Shown: positions 23,389 through 33,563 of the stretch, piece after piece | Layout of the letters: each line of letters opens with the position of its first letter | Position numbering within the stretch: the first letter of the stretch is position 1 | Assembly: GCA_024707405.1 (NCBI GenBank) | Contig: JANPZU010000001.1 | Location: forward strand, 496,001-560,000 | DNA from: Luteimonas sp. | GTDB lineage: Bacteria > Pseudomonadota > Gammaproteobacteria > Xanthomonadales > Xanthomonadaceae | DNA: 64,000 nt | Direction of reading: 5' to 3' | Position numbers and translations under genes: made by a program | Notes under the pieces: generated by a model | Told to the model about the DNA's origin: nothing | Seen by the model: the letters and a program-made list of their open reading frames with translations, nothing else | Database searches by the model: none

Positions 23389-23577
23389 ATGACCGGACAC
23401 CTGCTCCATCGCTCCCGGCCCGTCAGCGGCCGTACCCGGATGCGTCGATTCCACCAGGCACTGCTCACGACGCTGTGCGTGGCCGCGATGCTCCTGCTCT
23501 CGTCGAAAGTCGCCGCCACGATGCCCGACGCAGTACAGATCGCACCTGCCGACGCGGTGGCGACGGCGACCGACTGA
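23389..23577 (+). CDS. small hypothetical single-TM/secreted protein
   Basis: 62-aa ORF with hydrophobic segment ALLTTLCVAAMLLLSSKVAA and a plausible RBS gcgaggac. Confidence 0.35.
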   Translation: MTGHLLHRSRPVSGRTRMRRFHQALLTTLCVAAMLLLSSKVAATMPDAVQIAPADAVATATD

Positions 23578-23643
23578 CCCTCCGGGTTTCGACCATGACC
23601 GGCATGGATGCCGGCCATGGCGAATGTCGACGCAGACCGTGCG

Positions 23644-25206
23644 TCAGAGTCCTTCGGACAGCGCGTGCAGGATGTCGACGTAGGATTTTTCGATGTCGGC
23701 CAATCCTGCCGCGCCCACGCCCTGTGCAGGCCGGATCAGCATGTATTCGTCTGGCGCGTGTGCACCGGCACCATGGCCGAGTCCGCCGAACACGAACGGC
23801 AGGCCCAGCGTACGCGTGAACTGGTAGAACGGCGCACTGCCCGCCAGCCAGGGCGAGACGCGCGTATCCACGCCGTACTTGTTGAACACGCCGAGGAAAG
23901 CCTGCACCAGCGGCGCATCGACCGACGTCGACGCCGCCGGATAACCCGACATCGGCCGCAGCTCGATTTCGTCGAACCCGTTCGCATCGAGATGGCCGCG
24001 GATCATGCGATAGGACGCCTCGGGTTCCAGCCCCGGTGGCAATCGTGAATCGATCTTGGCCGTCGCCATGTGCGGCAGGATGGTCTTCACGCCCTCCCCG
24101 GTATATCCGCTCCACAGCCCGTCGACGTTCAACGTGGGATCGAACAGGTTTCGCACGATGGCCTCGCGACCTTCCATGCCGCCGATCCAGCGTGAAACGC
24201 CCAGCGCGCGTTGCACGGCGGCATCGTTGGCATCACGTGCAAGCGCATTGACCAGCCGCTGCTGTTCGACCGTCGGCACCGCGACCGCATCGTAGTAACC
24301 GGGGATCACGATGGTGTTGCCGTCTGGCGTGGTCATCGACGCGATCGCCTGCACCAGGCGCAGCGTCGGCGAATCCACCAACGCCTTCATCGAACCGTGG
24401 ATCTCCGCTTTCGACGGGCCGCCCCATTCGCCGCCCTTCGCCTCCAGCTCGAAATAGACGATGCCCTTCACGCCGAGGTTGAGCGAGGCCTTGCCATCGG
24501 CCATCTGGATGTTCATCGGGAAGAACGCGCCATCGGCTTTGCGCAGGCGGTCGAGCCAAGGTTCGATCACCTTGCCGAAGTTGGGCGAACCCAGCTCCTC
24601 CTCGCCCTCGGCCACCACGTACAAGTTGACCGGCAACGTGCCGTGGGTGGCTATCATTGCGTCGACGGCATTGAGGAAGGCGCGTTGCGGCCCCTTCTGG
24701 TTGGTCGCGCCGCGCGCCATCAACACCGTCCCCAGTTCATGCTCGACCAGTTCGCCCGCGAACGGATCGTCGATGCGCCAGTTTTCCTCGATCGGCTGTA
24801 CGTCATACATCATGTACACCACCAGCGTGCGTTCCGCGCCGGCGTCGTACCAGCCCAGCACGCCGGGATGGCCGGGCGTCTCCACCACTTCGACTTCAGC
24901 GAATCCCAGCGCGTGCAGGTCGTCGGCCAGCAACCGTGCCATGTCGCGGATGCCGTCATCCTGCGCGCTGATCGAACGCTGCCGCACCCAGCGCTGCAGG
25001 TGGGCGACATGCGCATCGATGTCGGCATCGATGCGCGCGTACACCGCATCGTGCTTGCCGCCATAGGCCGGGATGGTGCCCGGGTCGAAGGCTTCGTCGG
25101 TCGACCATGCGTAAGCGGGCCGCGGTGTTTCCGATGCAGCGGAATCGTGCATGGACAAGACAAGCATGGGTGCCAGCAGGCACGACAACATGCGTGGAAA
25201 GGTCAT
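23644..25206 (-). CDS. M20 family metallopeptidase
   Basis: Signal peptide; VYMMYDVQPIEE, ARGATNQKGP, VAEGEEELGSPN. Confidence 0.92.
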   Translation of the reverse strand: MTFPRMLSCLLAPMLVLSMHDSAASETPRPAYAWSTDEAFDPGTIPAYGGKHDAVYARIDADIDAHVAHLQRWVRQRSISAQDDGIRDMARLLADDLHALGFAEVEVVETPGHPGVLGWYDAGAERTLVVYMMYDVQPIEENWRIDDPFAGELVEHELGTVLMARGATNQKGPQRAFLNAVDAMIATHGTLPVNLYVVAEGEEELGSPNFGKVIEPWLDRLRKADGAFFPMNIQMADGKASLNLGVKGIVYFELEAKGGEWGGPSKAEIHGSMKALVDSPTLRLVQAIASMTTPDGNTIVIPGYYDAVAVPTVEQQRLVNALARDANDAAVQRALGVSRWIGGMEGREAIVRNLFDPTLNVDGLWSGYTGEGVKTILPHMATAKIDSRLPPGLEPEASYRMIRGHLDANGFDEIELRPMSGYPAASTSVDAPLVQAFLGVFNKYGVDTRVSPWLAGSAPFYQFTRTLGLPFVFGGLGHGAGAHAPDEYMLIRPAQGVGAAGLADIEKSYVDILHALSEGL

Positions 25207-25305
25207 CCCGAGTCTCCGGACTGGTCTCAAGTGCGGTCGAACATACACCACCCGCATGCAGGGATCATCGTCAGCCTCGCCTACGAAGCGCCATGCATTG
25301 CAGGC

Positions 25306-26541
25306 TCAGTCGCGCATCCGCCTGCGCAGCAATTCCATCAACGTCCCGTCGCGCGGTAGTTGGTCGGCCTTGCCTGATTCCATCAGCCAGTAGAAACGCC
25401 CCGATGGCAAGTTGTCCGGCAGTTCGTAGTCCATGCCGTCCCAGGCGTCCTCGCGGAACGCATAGAACGCCCAATGGCCGCCGCGTGCATCCACCGCATC
25501 CACCACGTCACGCAGGTAGGCAGCGCAGTCAGCCCACGCGCGCATGCAGCCGAACTCCCCCGCCACGATGCGTGTCGGCGGCAGTCCCTGCGCCGCGGCC
25601 CAGTCGAATGCCATGCCGATGTGCGTCGCGACCGCATCGCGATCCCAGGCCTGCCTGCGACCGGCGACCTCGGTTTCCACGCCCGGATAACGCAGCGGCA
25701 CCTCGCGCCGCATGTTCGGCGCACTGGTTGCCGCATAGGGTTCGTACATGTGGAAGGCGTAAAGCACGCGGTCGTCGGCCAGGCGGCGTGGCCATGCCGC
25801 CAGCGAACGCGGGTTGGCGTAGTAACCGGCATCCAGCATCACCGTCGTCACTGGATCGACGCGACGGATCGCTTCCATCACGCGCGCATAGAACGCAGGC
25901 AAGTCACGTAGCGTGCCGGCATGCACCCGCTGCCATTCGCGCAGGGCTTCGGCGCTGCCGTTCTCGGCCAGCCCGGTGGTCTTCTCGGGTGCGGGTTCGT
26001 TGATCAGGTTGTAGGCGGCAATCGCGGGGTGATCCTGCAAGGCCGCGACCAGGTCGCCCCAGAACCGCACCGCATCATCGACATGGCCCGGCTGCGACCA
26101 TAACCGGTCATCGAACAAGCCCTCGTTGTGTTGCGTCCAGCGCGCGCCGGGCAGGCTCAACGGCACTACCACCACTTTCAACCCGGCCTTGTGCGCGGCG
26201 TCGAGTGTGCGACGCAACGTCGCCAGGTCGTCGGGCACCAGCCCTTCGTAGGCATCGGCATCGCCGATCAGGAAATCGCGCCTCGTGGATGGCCACTTGC
26301 TGAAAGCCAATCTCACCCAGGTCGCACCGCTGTCGGCCAGTGCATGGAAATAGGCTTCGTCCGGAGGCACCTGGTTGAAACTGTTGCCGCCCTTGCGCGG
26401 CACCGACCAGAACGCATCGAGATCGGCAGCGCGCGAAGGAAACGAAAGCACGACTGCGAGAAAAACGAACAGTGCCATCCACCGGTTGCCGCCGTGAAAA
26501 CCCAATGCCGGCTCCCGGACTGAATGGACGAAAACAGTCAT
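25306..26541 (-). CDS. GH5-like cellulase family glycosyl hydrolase
   Basis: AAYNLINEPAPE and IVAGEFGCMR match the two catalytic-Glu regions; secreted leader. Confidence 0.85.
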   Translation of the reverse strand: MTVFVHSVREPALGFHGGNRWMALFVFLAVVLSFPSRAADLDAFWSVPRKGGNSFNQVPPDEAYFHALADSGATWVRLAFSKWPSTRRDFLIGDADAYEGLVPDDLATLRRTLDAAHKAGLKVVVVPLSLPGARWTQHNEGLFDDRLWSQPGHVDDAVRFWGDLVAALQDHPAIAAYNLINEPAPEKTTGLAENGSAEALREWQRVHAGTLRDLPAFYARVMEAIRRVDPVTTVMLDAGYYANPRSLAAWPRRLADDRVLYAFHMYEPYAATSAPNMRREVPLRYPGVETEVAGRRQAWDRDAVATHIGMAFDWAAAQGLPPTRIVAGEFGCMRAWADCAAYLRDVVDAVDARGGHWAFYAFREDAWDGMDYELPDNLPSGRFYWLMESGKADQLPRDGTLMELLRRRMRD

Positions 26542-26576
26542 GGCGCCCACGGCGAAAGTAGCTGGTCGGGCACCAC

Positions 26577-28250
26577 TCACACCATCGGCAACTTCAACCC
26601 CTGCTCCTGTGCGCATTGTTTCGCGATGTCGTAGCCGGCATCGGCATGGCGCATCACCCCGGTGCCGGGGTCGTTCCACAACACGCGGGCGATGCGCTTG
26701 TCGGCTTCCTCGGTACCGTCGCACACGATCACCACGCCGCTGTGCTGGCTGTAGCCCATGCCCACACCGCCGCCGTGGTGCAGGCTGACCCACGTCGCGC
26801 CACCGGCGACGTTGAGCATGGCGTTGAGCAACGGCCAGTCGGACACTGCATCGCTGCCGTCCTGCATGGCTTCGGTTTCGCGGTTGGGTGAGGCGACGCT
26901 GCCGCTGTCGAGGTGGTCGCGACCGATCACCACCGGCGCCTTCAGTTCGCCGTTGCGCACCATCTCGTTGAACGCCAGTCCCAGCTTGTGGCGCAACCCC
27001 AAACCGACCCAACAGATGCGCGCCGGCAGCCCCTGAAAGCTGATGCGCTCTCGCGCCATGTCCAGCCAGGTGTGCAGGTGCGCGTCATCGGGGATGAGTT
27101 CCTTCACCTTGGCATCGGTCTTGTAGATGTCTTCCGGGTCGCCGCTCAATGCCACCCATCGGAACGGGCCGATGCCACGGCAGAACAGCGGGCGCACGTA
27201 GGCCGGCACGAAGCCGGGGAAGTCGAAGGCATTGGCGCAGCCTTCGTCCTTGGCCATCTGGCGGATGTTGTTGCCGTAATCGACCGTGGGAATGCCCTGG
27301 GCATGGAAGGCCAGCATCGCCTCGACGTGCACTCGCATCGACTTCTTGGCCTCGTCGCGCACCTTCTCCGGATGCTGCTTCTGTTCGGTCAGCCACTGTT
27401 CCACCGTCCAGCCAACCGGCAGGTAGCCGTGCACCGGGTCATGCGCGCTGGTCTGGTCGGTGACGCAGTCGGGGCGCACGCCGCGTTCGACCAATTGCGG
27501 CAGGATTTCCGCGGCATTGCCCAGCAGCGCGATGGATTTGGCTTCGCCGGCCTGCGTGTACTTTTCGATGCGGGCGAGCGCGTCGTCGAGATCGCTCGCC
27601 TGCTCGTCGACGTAGCGTGTCTTCAGCCGGAAATCGATGCTGCTCTGGCGGCATTCGATGTTGAGGCTGCACGCGCCGGCCAGCGACGCGGCCAGCGGCT
27701 GTGCGCCGCCCATGCCGCCAAGGCCCGCCGTCAGGATCCACCTGCCTTTCAGGCTGCCGCCAAAATGCTGGCGGCCCATCTCGACGAAGGTCTCGTAGGT
27801 ACCCTGCACGATGCCCTGCGAGCCGATGTAGATCCACGAGCCGGCCGTCATCTGGCCGTACATCATCAGGCCTTTCTTATCGAGCTCGTTGAAGTGCTCC
27901 CACGTGGCCCAGTGGGGGACGAGGTTGGAGTTGGCGATCAACACGCGCGGCGCGTCGGCATGCGTGGGGAACACGCCCACCGGCTTGCCCGACTGCACCA
28001 GCAGGGTTTCGTCGTCGCCGAGTGTTTCGAGGGTTTCGAGGATCTTGTCGTAGCAGGCCCAGTCACGCGCGGCGCGACCGATGCCGCCGTAGACCACCAG
28101 CGACGTCGGATCTTCCGCCACTTCCGCGTCGAGGTTGTTCTGCAGCATCCGGTACGGCGCTTCGGTCAGCCAGCTGCGGCAATTCAACGTACTGCCACGT
28201 GGCGCACGGATGACGCGGGACGGGTCGTGGCGGGGATCGGTGGTGGACAT
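26577..28250 (-). CDS. hutU: urocanate hydratase
   Basis: [50 protein letters not shown]. Confidence 0.97.
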   Translation of the reverse strand: MSTTDPRHDPSRVIRAPRGSTLNCRSWLTEAPYRMLQNNLDAEVAEDPTSLVVYGGIGRAARDWACYDKILETLETLGDDETLLVQSGKPVGVFPTHADAPRVLIANSNLVPHWATWEHFNELDKKGLMMYGQMTAGSWIYIGSQGIVQGTYETFVEMGRQHFGGSLKGRWILTAGLGGMGGAQPLAASLAGACSLNIECRQSSIDFRLKTRYVDEQASDLDDALARIEKYTQAGEAKSIALLGNAAEILPQLVERGVRPDCVTDQTSAHDPVHGYLPVGWTVEQWLTEQKQHPEKVRDEAKKSMRVHVEAMLAFHAQGIPTVDYGNNIRQMAKDEGCANAFDFPGFVPAYVRPLFCRGIGPFRWVALSGDPEDIYKTDAKVKELIPDDAHLHTWLDMARERISFQGLPARICWVGLGLRHKLGLAFNEMVRNGELKAPVVIGRDHLDSGSVASPNRETEAMQDGSDAVSDWPLLNAMLNVAGGATWVSLHHGGGVGMGYSQHSGVVIVCDGTEEADKRIARVLWNDPGTGVMRHADAGYDIAKQCAQEQGLKLPMV

Positions 28251-28339
28251 GCGCTGCTCCGGGAAAGCGATGCGCGAATTATCGCATTCCCCCCTCGCGG
28301 CCCAGCCACACCGCGGCATGGGCAATCGCATGGCCCCGG

Positions 28340-28369
28340 AAAGAAAACGCCCGGCGTTTGCCGGGCGTC
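28340..28369 (-). terminator. intrinsic terminator for minus-strand small CDS
   Basis: minus strand GACGCCCGGCaaacGCCGGGCGTTTTCTTT. Confidence 0.8.
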
Positions 28370-28400
28370 GGAAATTGCATGGCCGGTCGTACCGGCAGGG

Positions 28401-28694
28401 TTACTGGCCCAGGCGGCGCAAGGCGTCGCGGATATCGACCGAGCCGGTGCGCTCGATGTCCTCGCGGGTGTAGACGCGGCCATTGCCGGCGACGCATTCC
28501 TCGTCGGCCTTCTTGTTGCGGTTACGTGTGGCCACGACGCGGGAGCCGGTTTCCTTGATGCAGAACCGGTCGTCCGGCTTGCCCTTGGCGGCACGCCCGG
28601 CTTCCTCGAGTTCCTGATCCTGTGCGAACACGGCAGGCGCGGCGAAGCCGAAAGCCAAGCCGGCAAGCAGGGCGGTCATCACGGAATACTTCAT
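28401..28694 (-). CDS. small secreted protein with TonB-receptor plug-like C-terminus
   Basis: Signal peptide MKYSVMTALLAGLAFGFAAPAVFAQ; VYTREDIERTGSVDIRDALRRL. Confidence 0.7.
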   Translation of the reverse strand: MKYSVMTALLAGLAFGFAAPAVFAQDQELEEAGRAAKGKPDDRFCIKETGSRVVATRNRNKKADEECVAGNGRVYTREDIERTGSVDIRDALRRLGQ

Positions 28695-28910
28695 GGGGTT
28701 ACCTCGTTCTCCACTGGATACGGCCGGTTGGCCGTGCCGCAAACATACGCCCGATCACCCGGAATTCAACCGCCGCGGAGGGCCGGATTCACCCTTGCGT
28801 CAGTGATGCGAAGAGGCAGGCGACTGTTCTCAGGCCCCATGCGCTGCATTCGGCGCCATCGGACGTTCGTCGAATGCGATGACTGTCACGTTACTCCGTA
28901 TCATGGGGCA

Positions 28911-30177
28911 ATGACACGACTGCAATACCTGCTCACTGCCTGCGCCCTGCTGTTCATCAGCGCCTGCACGACGACAACCGCCGGGACACCCCCCCCCCAC
29001 CGCCGACCACCACGTCCCCCGCACCTTGCTGCTGGTCTCGCTGGACGGCGTTGCACCGCGCTTCCTGGGCCGCGGCGACACCCCCAACATCGACCGCCTC
29101 GCCACGGAAGGGGTGCGTGCCGAGTGGATGACACCCTCGTACCCCTCGCTCACGTTCCCGAACCACTACACCCTCGTCACCGGCTTGAGGCCGGATCGGC
29201 ACGGCATCGTCCACAACACCATGCAGGACGCCACGCTGGGCAATTTCTGGTTGTCGAACCGGGATGCGGTCGGCGACGGTCGCTGGTGGAATGGCGAACC
29301 GATCTGGGTAGGTGCCGAAAAGGCGGGGCTGTCCACGGCCACGTTGTCGTGGCCCGGCAGCGAAGCGGACGTGCAAGGCATCCGACCGACACGTTGGCAT
29401 CTGTTCGACGCACAACGCCCCATCCCCGAGCGCGTGGACATGGTTGCAGGCTGGTTGAGCGAGCCGCCCGCCACGCGACCTCGTTTCGCAACGATCTACT
29501 TCGAGCACCCCGACGCCGCCGCGCATGCACATGGCCCGGATTCGCAACAACTACGCGACGCACTCCGCCAGGTCGATGCCGCCATCGGAGAATTGATCGA
29601 GAGACTGCAGCGTGCGGGCGTGCTGGACGATACCGACATCGTCATCGTCTCCGACCACGGCATGGCCGAAGTCCCGCAAAGCCAGGTGATCGTGGTCGAG
29701 GACATGGCCGACCCGGCGGTCGCCGAGGTCGTGATGACCGGACAGGTCGTGGGCTTCCAGCCGCGCGAAGGACATGTGCAGGCCGCCGAATCCGTGCTGC
29801 TCGGTCGCCACACGCAGTACGAATGCTGGCGCAAGGGCGAACTGCCCGCACGCTGGAAATACGGCAGGCATCCGCGAGTACCACCGATCGTGTGCCAGAT
29901 GGACAAGGGATGGGATGCCATCCCGCGGCAATACCTTGCACGTCGCCCGGCAGGGACGCGTGGTTCGCATGGTTACGATCCAGCAGAGCCGGACATGCGC
30001 GCCATCTTCATTGCCCACGGCCCATCGTTCCGCAGCGGACTCACCATCCCGGCATTCGACAATGTCGACGTATACCCGTTGCTCGCGCGCCTGGTCGGCA
30101 TCCAGCCAGCACCGAACGATGGCGACGCGGCGACACTGCTGACGACGCTCAAGCCGGAATCCCCATCCGCGCATTGA
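28911..30177 (+). pseudogene. ectonucleotide pyrophosphatase/phosphodiesterase lipoprotein, frameshifted at a C10 tract
   Basis: Lipoprotein leader MTRLQYLLTACALLFISAC in one frame, LLLVSLDGVAPRFLGRGDTPNIDRLATEGV in another; C10 tract at 28989-28998. Confidence 0.8.
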
Positions 30178-30226
30178 TGTCCGAAAACGGCGAGTCCAGC
30201 GCCCGGCCCGGCGCTAGACTGCGCCC

Positions 30227-31765
30227 ATGTCGTCGCCCGCCACCACTGCGCCCCTGCCCGACCCGACGATCTGCGAGCAGGCGCGGCTGAGCCGCGATCC
30301 GCGCTTCGACGGACTGTTCTTCACCGCCGTCCGCACCACCGGCATCTATTGCCGGCCAACCTGTCCCGCACCGGCGGCGAAAAGCCGCAACGTGGACTAC
30401 TTCGCCAATGCCGCCGCAGCCGAGGCCGCGGGTTTCCGTCCCTGCCTGCGCTGCCGCCCGGAACTTTCGCCCGCGGATGGCAGTTGGCGACGCGGCGACG
30501 ACACCGTGGCGCGTGCGCTCAAACTGATCGACCAGGGCCTGCTGGCGGAACAACCGTTGTCCGCGCTGGCGGCGCGCGTGCATGTGGGAGAACGGCAATT
30601 GCGGCGACTGTTCGTCGATCGCCTCGGTGCAGCTCCCATCGGTGTGCACGGCACGCGACGCCTGCTGTTCGCCAAGCAGTTGCTGACCGAAACTGCCTTG
30701 CCCATCACCGAGGTCGCATCGGCCGCGGGTTTCGGCAGCCTGCGTCGCTTCAATAGCAGCTTCCTCGATGCCTACGGCATGGCGCCGCGCGTCCTGCGCA
30801 AGCACGAGCCGGCCAAACACGCGCAGGCCTTGTCGTTGCGCCTCAACTATCGCCCGCCCTACGACTTCGCCGCGATGCTCGATTTCCTGCGCGGACGCGC
30901 CCTGCCCGGCGTGGAAGTCGTCGATGAGGCCAGCTACCTGCGCGTGGTCGGCGATGCGTCGTCGCCCGGTTGGCTGCGCGTGTCCGCGCTGCGCGGCGAA
31001 CATGCGCTGCGGCTGGAATTGCACGGCATCACGCCGCCGGCTTTGCTGGGCATCGTGGATCGCGTGCGCAGGATGTTCGACCTCGATGCCGACCCGGGTG
31101 CGATTGCAAGCGTGTTGTCCCGCGACTCGCGCCTGCGTGCGCTGGTGCGGAAGCGGCCCGGCCTGCGCCTGCCGAGCGGGTGGGACGGGTTTGAAATCGC
31201 GGTGCGCGCGGTGGTCGGCCAACAGGTCAGCGTGGCCGCTGCACGCACGGTGACCGCGCGACTTGCCGAACGTTTCGGCACGGCGCTGCCGGAATCCTTC
31301 GCCGGACTCGGACTGCGCCATGTCTTCCCGACACCCGACGCGTTGGTCAACGCTGATTTCGACGGCATCGGGCTGACCACGGCACGCGCCGCGACGATCC
31401 GCACGATCGCACGCGCCGTCGTCGATGGTGACGCGGATTTCCGCGCCGAACGCACGCTGGACGATTTGGTGGCGCGCTGGACGGCGCTGCCCGGCATCGG
31501 CCCATGGACAGCGCAATACATCGCGCTGCGCGCGCTCGGCCACCCGGATGCCTTCCCCGCCGAAGACCTAGTACTGCAAAAGCACTTGCCTGGCGACGGT
31601 TCGCGGCTGTCGGCAAAAGCCCTGCGCGAACGCGCCGAGAACTGGCGCCCATGGCGCGGCTACGCCGTCATCCATCTCTGGCGCGATGCCGCTCTCGCGA
31701 CGCGCACCAACGACACACCACCCAAGACGAATACGCGGAAGACCGCAGGGAGCACAGCGACATGA
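30227..31765 (+). CDS. Ada-type sensor/AraC HTH fused to AlkA DNA-3-methyladenine glycosylase
   Basis: [41 protein letters not shown]; Ara[29 protein letters not shown]. Confidence 0.93.
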   Translation: MSSPATTAPLPDPTICEQARLSRDPRFDGLFFTAVRTTGIYCRPTCPAPAAKSRNVDYFANAAAAEAAGFRPCLRCRPELSPADGSWRRGDDTVARALKLIDQGLLAEQPLSALAARVHVGERQLRRLFVDRLGAAPIGVHGTRRLLFAKQLLTETALPITEVASAAGFGSLRRFNSSFLDAYGMAPRVLRKHEPAKHAQALSLRLNYRPPYDFAAMLDFLRGRALPGVEVVDEASYLRVVGDASSPGWLRVSALRGEHALRLELHGITPPALLGIVDRVRRMFDLDADPGAIASVLSRDSRLRALVRKRPGLRLPSGWDGFEIAVRAVVGQQVSVAAARTVTARLAERFGTALPESFAGLGLRHVFPTPDALVNADFDGIGLTTARAATIRTIARAVVDGDADFRAERTLDDLVARWTALPGIGPWTAQYIALRALGHPDAFPAEDLVLQKHLPGDGSRLSAKALRERAENWRPWRGYAVIHLWRDAALATRTNDTPPKTNTRKTAGSTAT

Positions 31766-32271
31766 GCATCCAGACCACCTTCGTCGACAGTCCTGTTGGC
31801 CCGTTGTTCGTCGCGGCTTCCAGCGACGGACTGCGCGCCATCGAGTTCCGCGACAACCGGCATCCGGTCAAGCGCGATGGCGAATGGCAGACCGGAGACA
31901 ACGCCGTGCTGCGCAAGGCACGCCGGCAACTGGACGAATACTTCGCCGGAAAACGGCGCACGTTCGATCTGCCGCTGTCGCCGCAGGGCACCGACTTCCA
32001 GCGCACCGTGTGGACGACACTGGCGTCGATTCCCTACGGAGAAACGATCAGCTACGCGCAACTCGCATCGCGTGTCGGCAAGCCCTCAGCGATGCGTGCC
32101 GTCGGTGCAGCGAACGGGCGCAATCCGCTGCCCATCGTGCTGCCCTGCCATCGGGTGATTGGCGCCGATGGTTCGCTCACCGGTTTCGGCGGCGGCCTGC
32201 CGACCAAGCAGTTCCTGCTGAAGCTGGAAGGCGCGCTGCCGGTGGAGTTCGATCTGTTCGGCGATCCCTGA
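31762..32271 (+). CDS. ogt: methylated-DNA--[protein]-cysteine S-methyltransferase
   Basis: [27 protein letters not shown]; overlaps upstream stop (ATGA). Confidence 0.95.
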   Translation: MSIQTTFVDSPVGPLFVAASSDGLRAIEFRDNRHPVKRDGEWQTGDNAVLRKARRQLDEYFAGKRRTFDLPLSPQGTDFQRTVWTTLASIPYGETISYAQLASRVGKPSAMRAVGAANGRNPLPIVLPCHRVIGADGSLTGFGGGLPTKQFLLKLEGALPVEFDLFGDP

Positions 32272-32284
32272 CCATTGATCTCGT

Positions 32285-32304
32285 GATGGCGGGCCCGGGC
32301 CCAT
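32285..32304. repeat. REP-like hairpin gatggcgggcccgggcccat
   Basis: GC palindrome resembling the element at 54424. Confidence 0.4.
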
Positions 32305-33474
32305 TTACGCCTGCGTGAGGTGCGCGGCGATGGCGCGCCGGAACGGCGGAATGCGATTGGCGATGCGCAAGGTCGCGCCACGCAGCACCCGCGCAACGGG
32401 ACGTTCGTTGGTATAGATGCGGGTCACCATGCGGGTGGCGGCGTAGATGGGATACGCAGCCGCGTGGTGTGCACGATGGTAACGAGCCAACACGGCATCC
32501 GAACCGATGTCGCGCCCCTCGCGATGTGCCTGCAATACGGTCTCGGCCAGTTTCGCCTGCCCTTGCAGGCCCAGGTTGAAACCATGCGCGGTCACCGGAT
32601 GCATGCCCACGGCAGCATCGCCCACCAGTGCCGCGCGCGGCCCGACGAAGCGATCGGCATAGACCGAGACCAGCGGATACACATGGCGCGAGCCGATGGT
32701 GGTCACCGCGCCCAGTCGCCCGCGCATCCGCCGCTGCATGTCGGCGGCGAATGCCACGTCGTCCATGGCTTCCACTTCGCGCATGGCTTCGGGTTTCAGC
32801 GTCAACACCACCGAACAACGGTTGCCGTTGAGCGGCAGCAACGCCAGCGTATGGCCGTAGTCGAACCATTCCCATGCGACATGTTCGTGCGGCAGATCGT
32901 GCGCAACCCGGCAGACCAGCATCTGCACGCCGTGGTCGTAGGATCGCGCACCGATGCCCAGCATCCGTCGCACCTGCGAGAAGCGGCTGTCGGCTGCGAC
33001 CAGCAGCTTGGTACGGATCGTCTCGCCATCTTCCAACGACAAAACCACGCAATCCTTGCTGCGTTCCACGCTACGCAGTGTGCGCCCGGTGAGCAATTCG
33101 ACGCCATCCTGCCCCGCCACGAGTTCGTACGCAGCCTTGCGGATCAGGTGGTTCGGCACCAACCAGCCGAGAGGCCCGTTACGACCATCGGCGGCGCTGA
33201 CCAGCAAACCGGTTTCGGCATCGCCATCGAGCACCTTGGCGTCACGCAGTTCGGAGACCTCGGCAGGATCGAAGCATTGCCACAGGCCAAGGATTTCGAG
33301 GATGTTCCGCGAGGCATGGGTCAGCGCAATCTCGCGCCCGTCGAACACAGGGGCGGCGATTGCATCGAGTGGCTGGCGTTCGACGATGGCGACGCGCAGG
33401 CCACTTCCGGCCAGCGAGCGTGCGAAACACAGTCCCGCAGGGCCTGCCCCGACAATGGCGACGTCGACATTCAT
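32305..33474 (-). CDS. ubiM: UbiH/UbiM-like FAD-dependent hydroxylase
   Basis: MNVDVAIVGAGPAGLCFARSLAGSGLRVAIVE; ALVGDAAVGMHPVTAHGFNLGLQ. Confidence 0.8.
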   Translation of the reverse strand: MNVDVAIVGAGPAGLCFARSLAGSGLRVAIVERQPLDAIAAPVFDGREIALTHASRNILEILGLWQCFDPAEVSELRDAKVLDGDAETGLLVSAADGRNGPLGWLVPNHLIRKAAYELVAGQDGVELLTGRTLRSVERSKDCVVLSLEDGETIRTKLLVAADSRFSQVRRMLGIGARSYDHGVQMLVCRVAHDLPHEHVAWEWFDYGHTLALLPLNGNRCSVVLTLKPEAMREVEAMDDVAFAADMQRRMRGRLGAVTTIGSRHVYPLVSVYADRFVGPRAALVGDAAVGMHPVTAHGFNLGLQGQAKLAETVLQAHREGRDIGSDAVLARYHRAHHAAAYPIYAATRMVTRIYTNERPVARVLRGATLRIANRIPPFRRAIAAHLTQA

Positions 33475-33563
33475 GCTTGCAACTCCGGTGCGATGACAGG
33501 CGCAGCCTGACGCGCATTGTCCCGCATCGCATTGATCCAGGTCATGCGGGCAAGGCCCTCGCA

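Noticed and set aside
26913-30290. 1125-aa plus-strand ORF
   Set aside because: Mostly antisense to hutU; only its internal MTRLQYLLTACALLFISAC segment is meaningful, as the leader of the phosphodiesterase.
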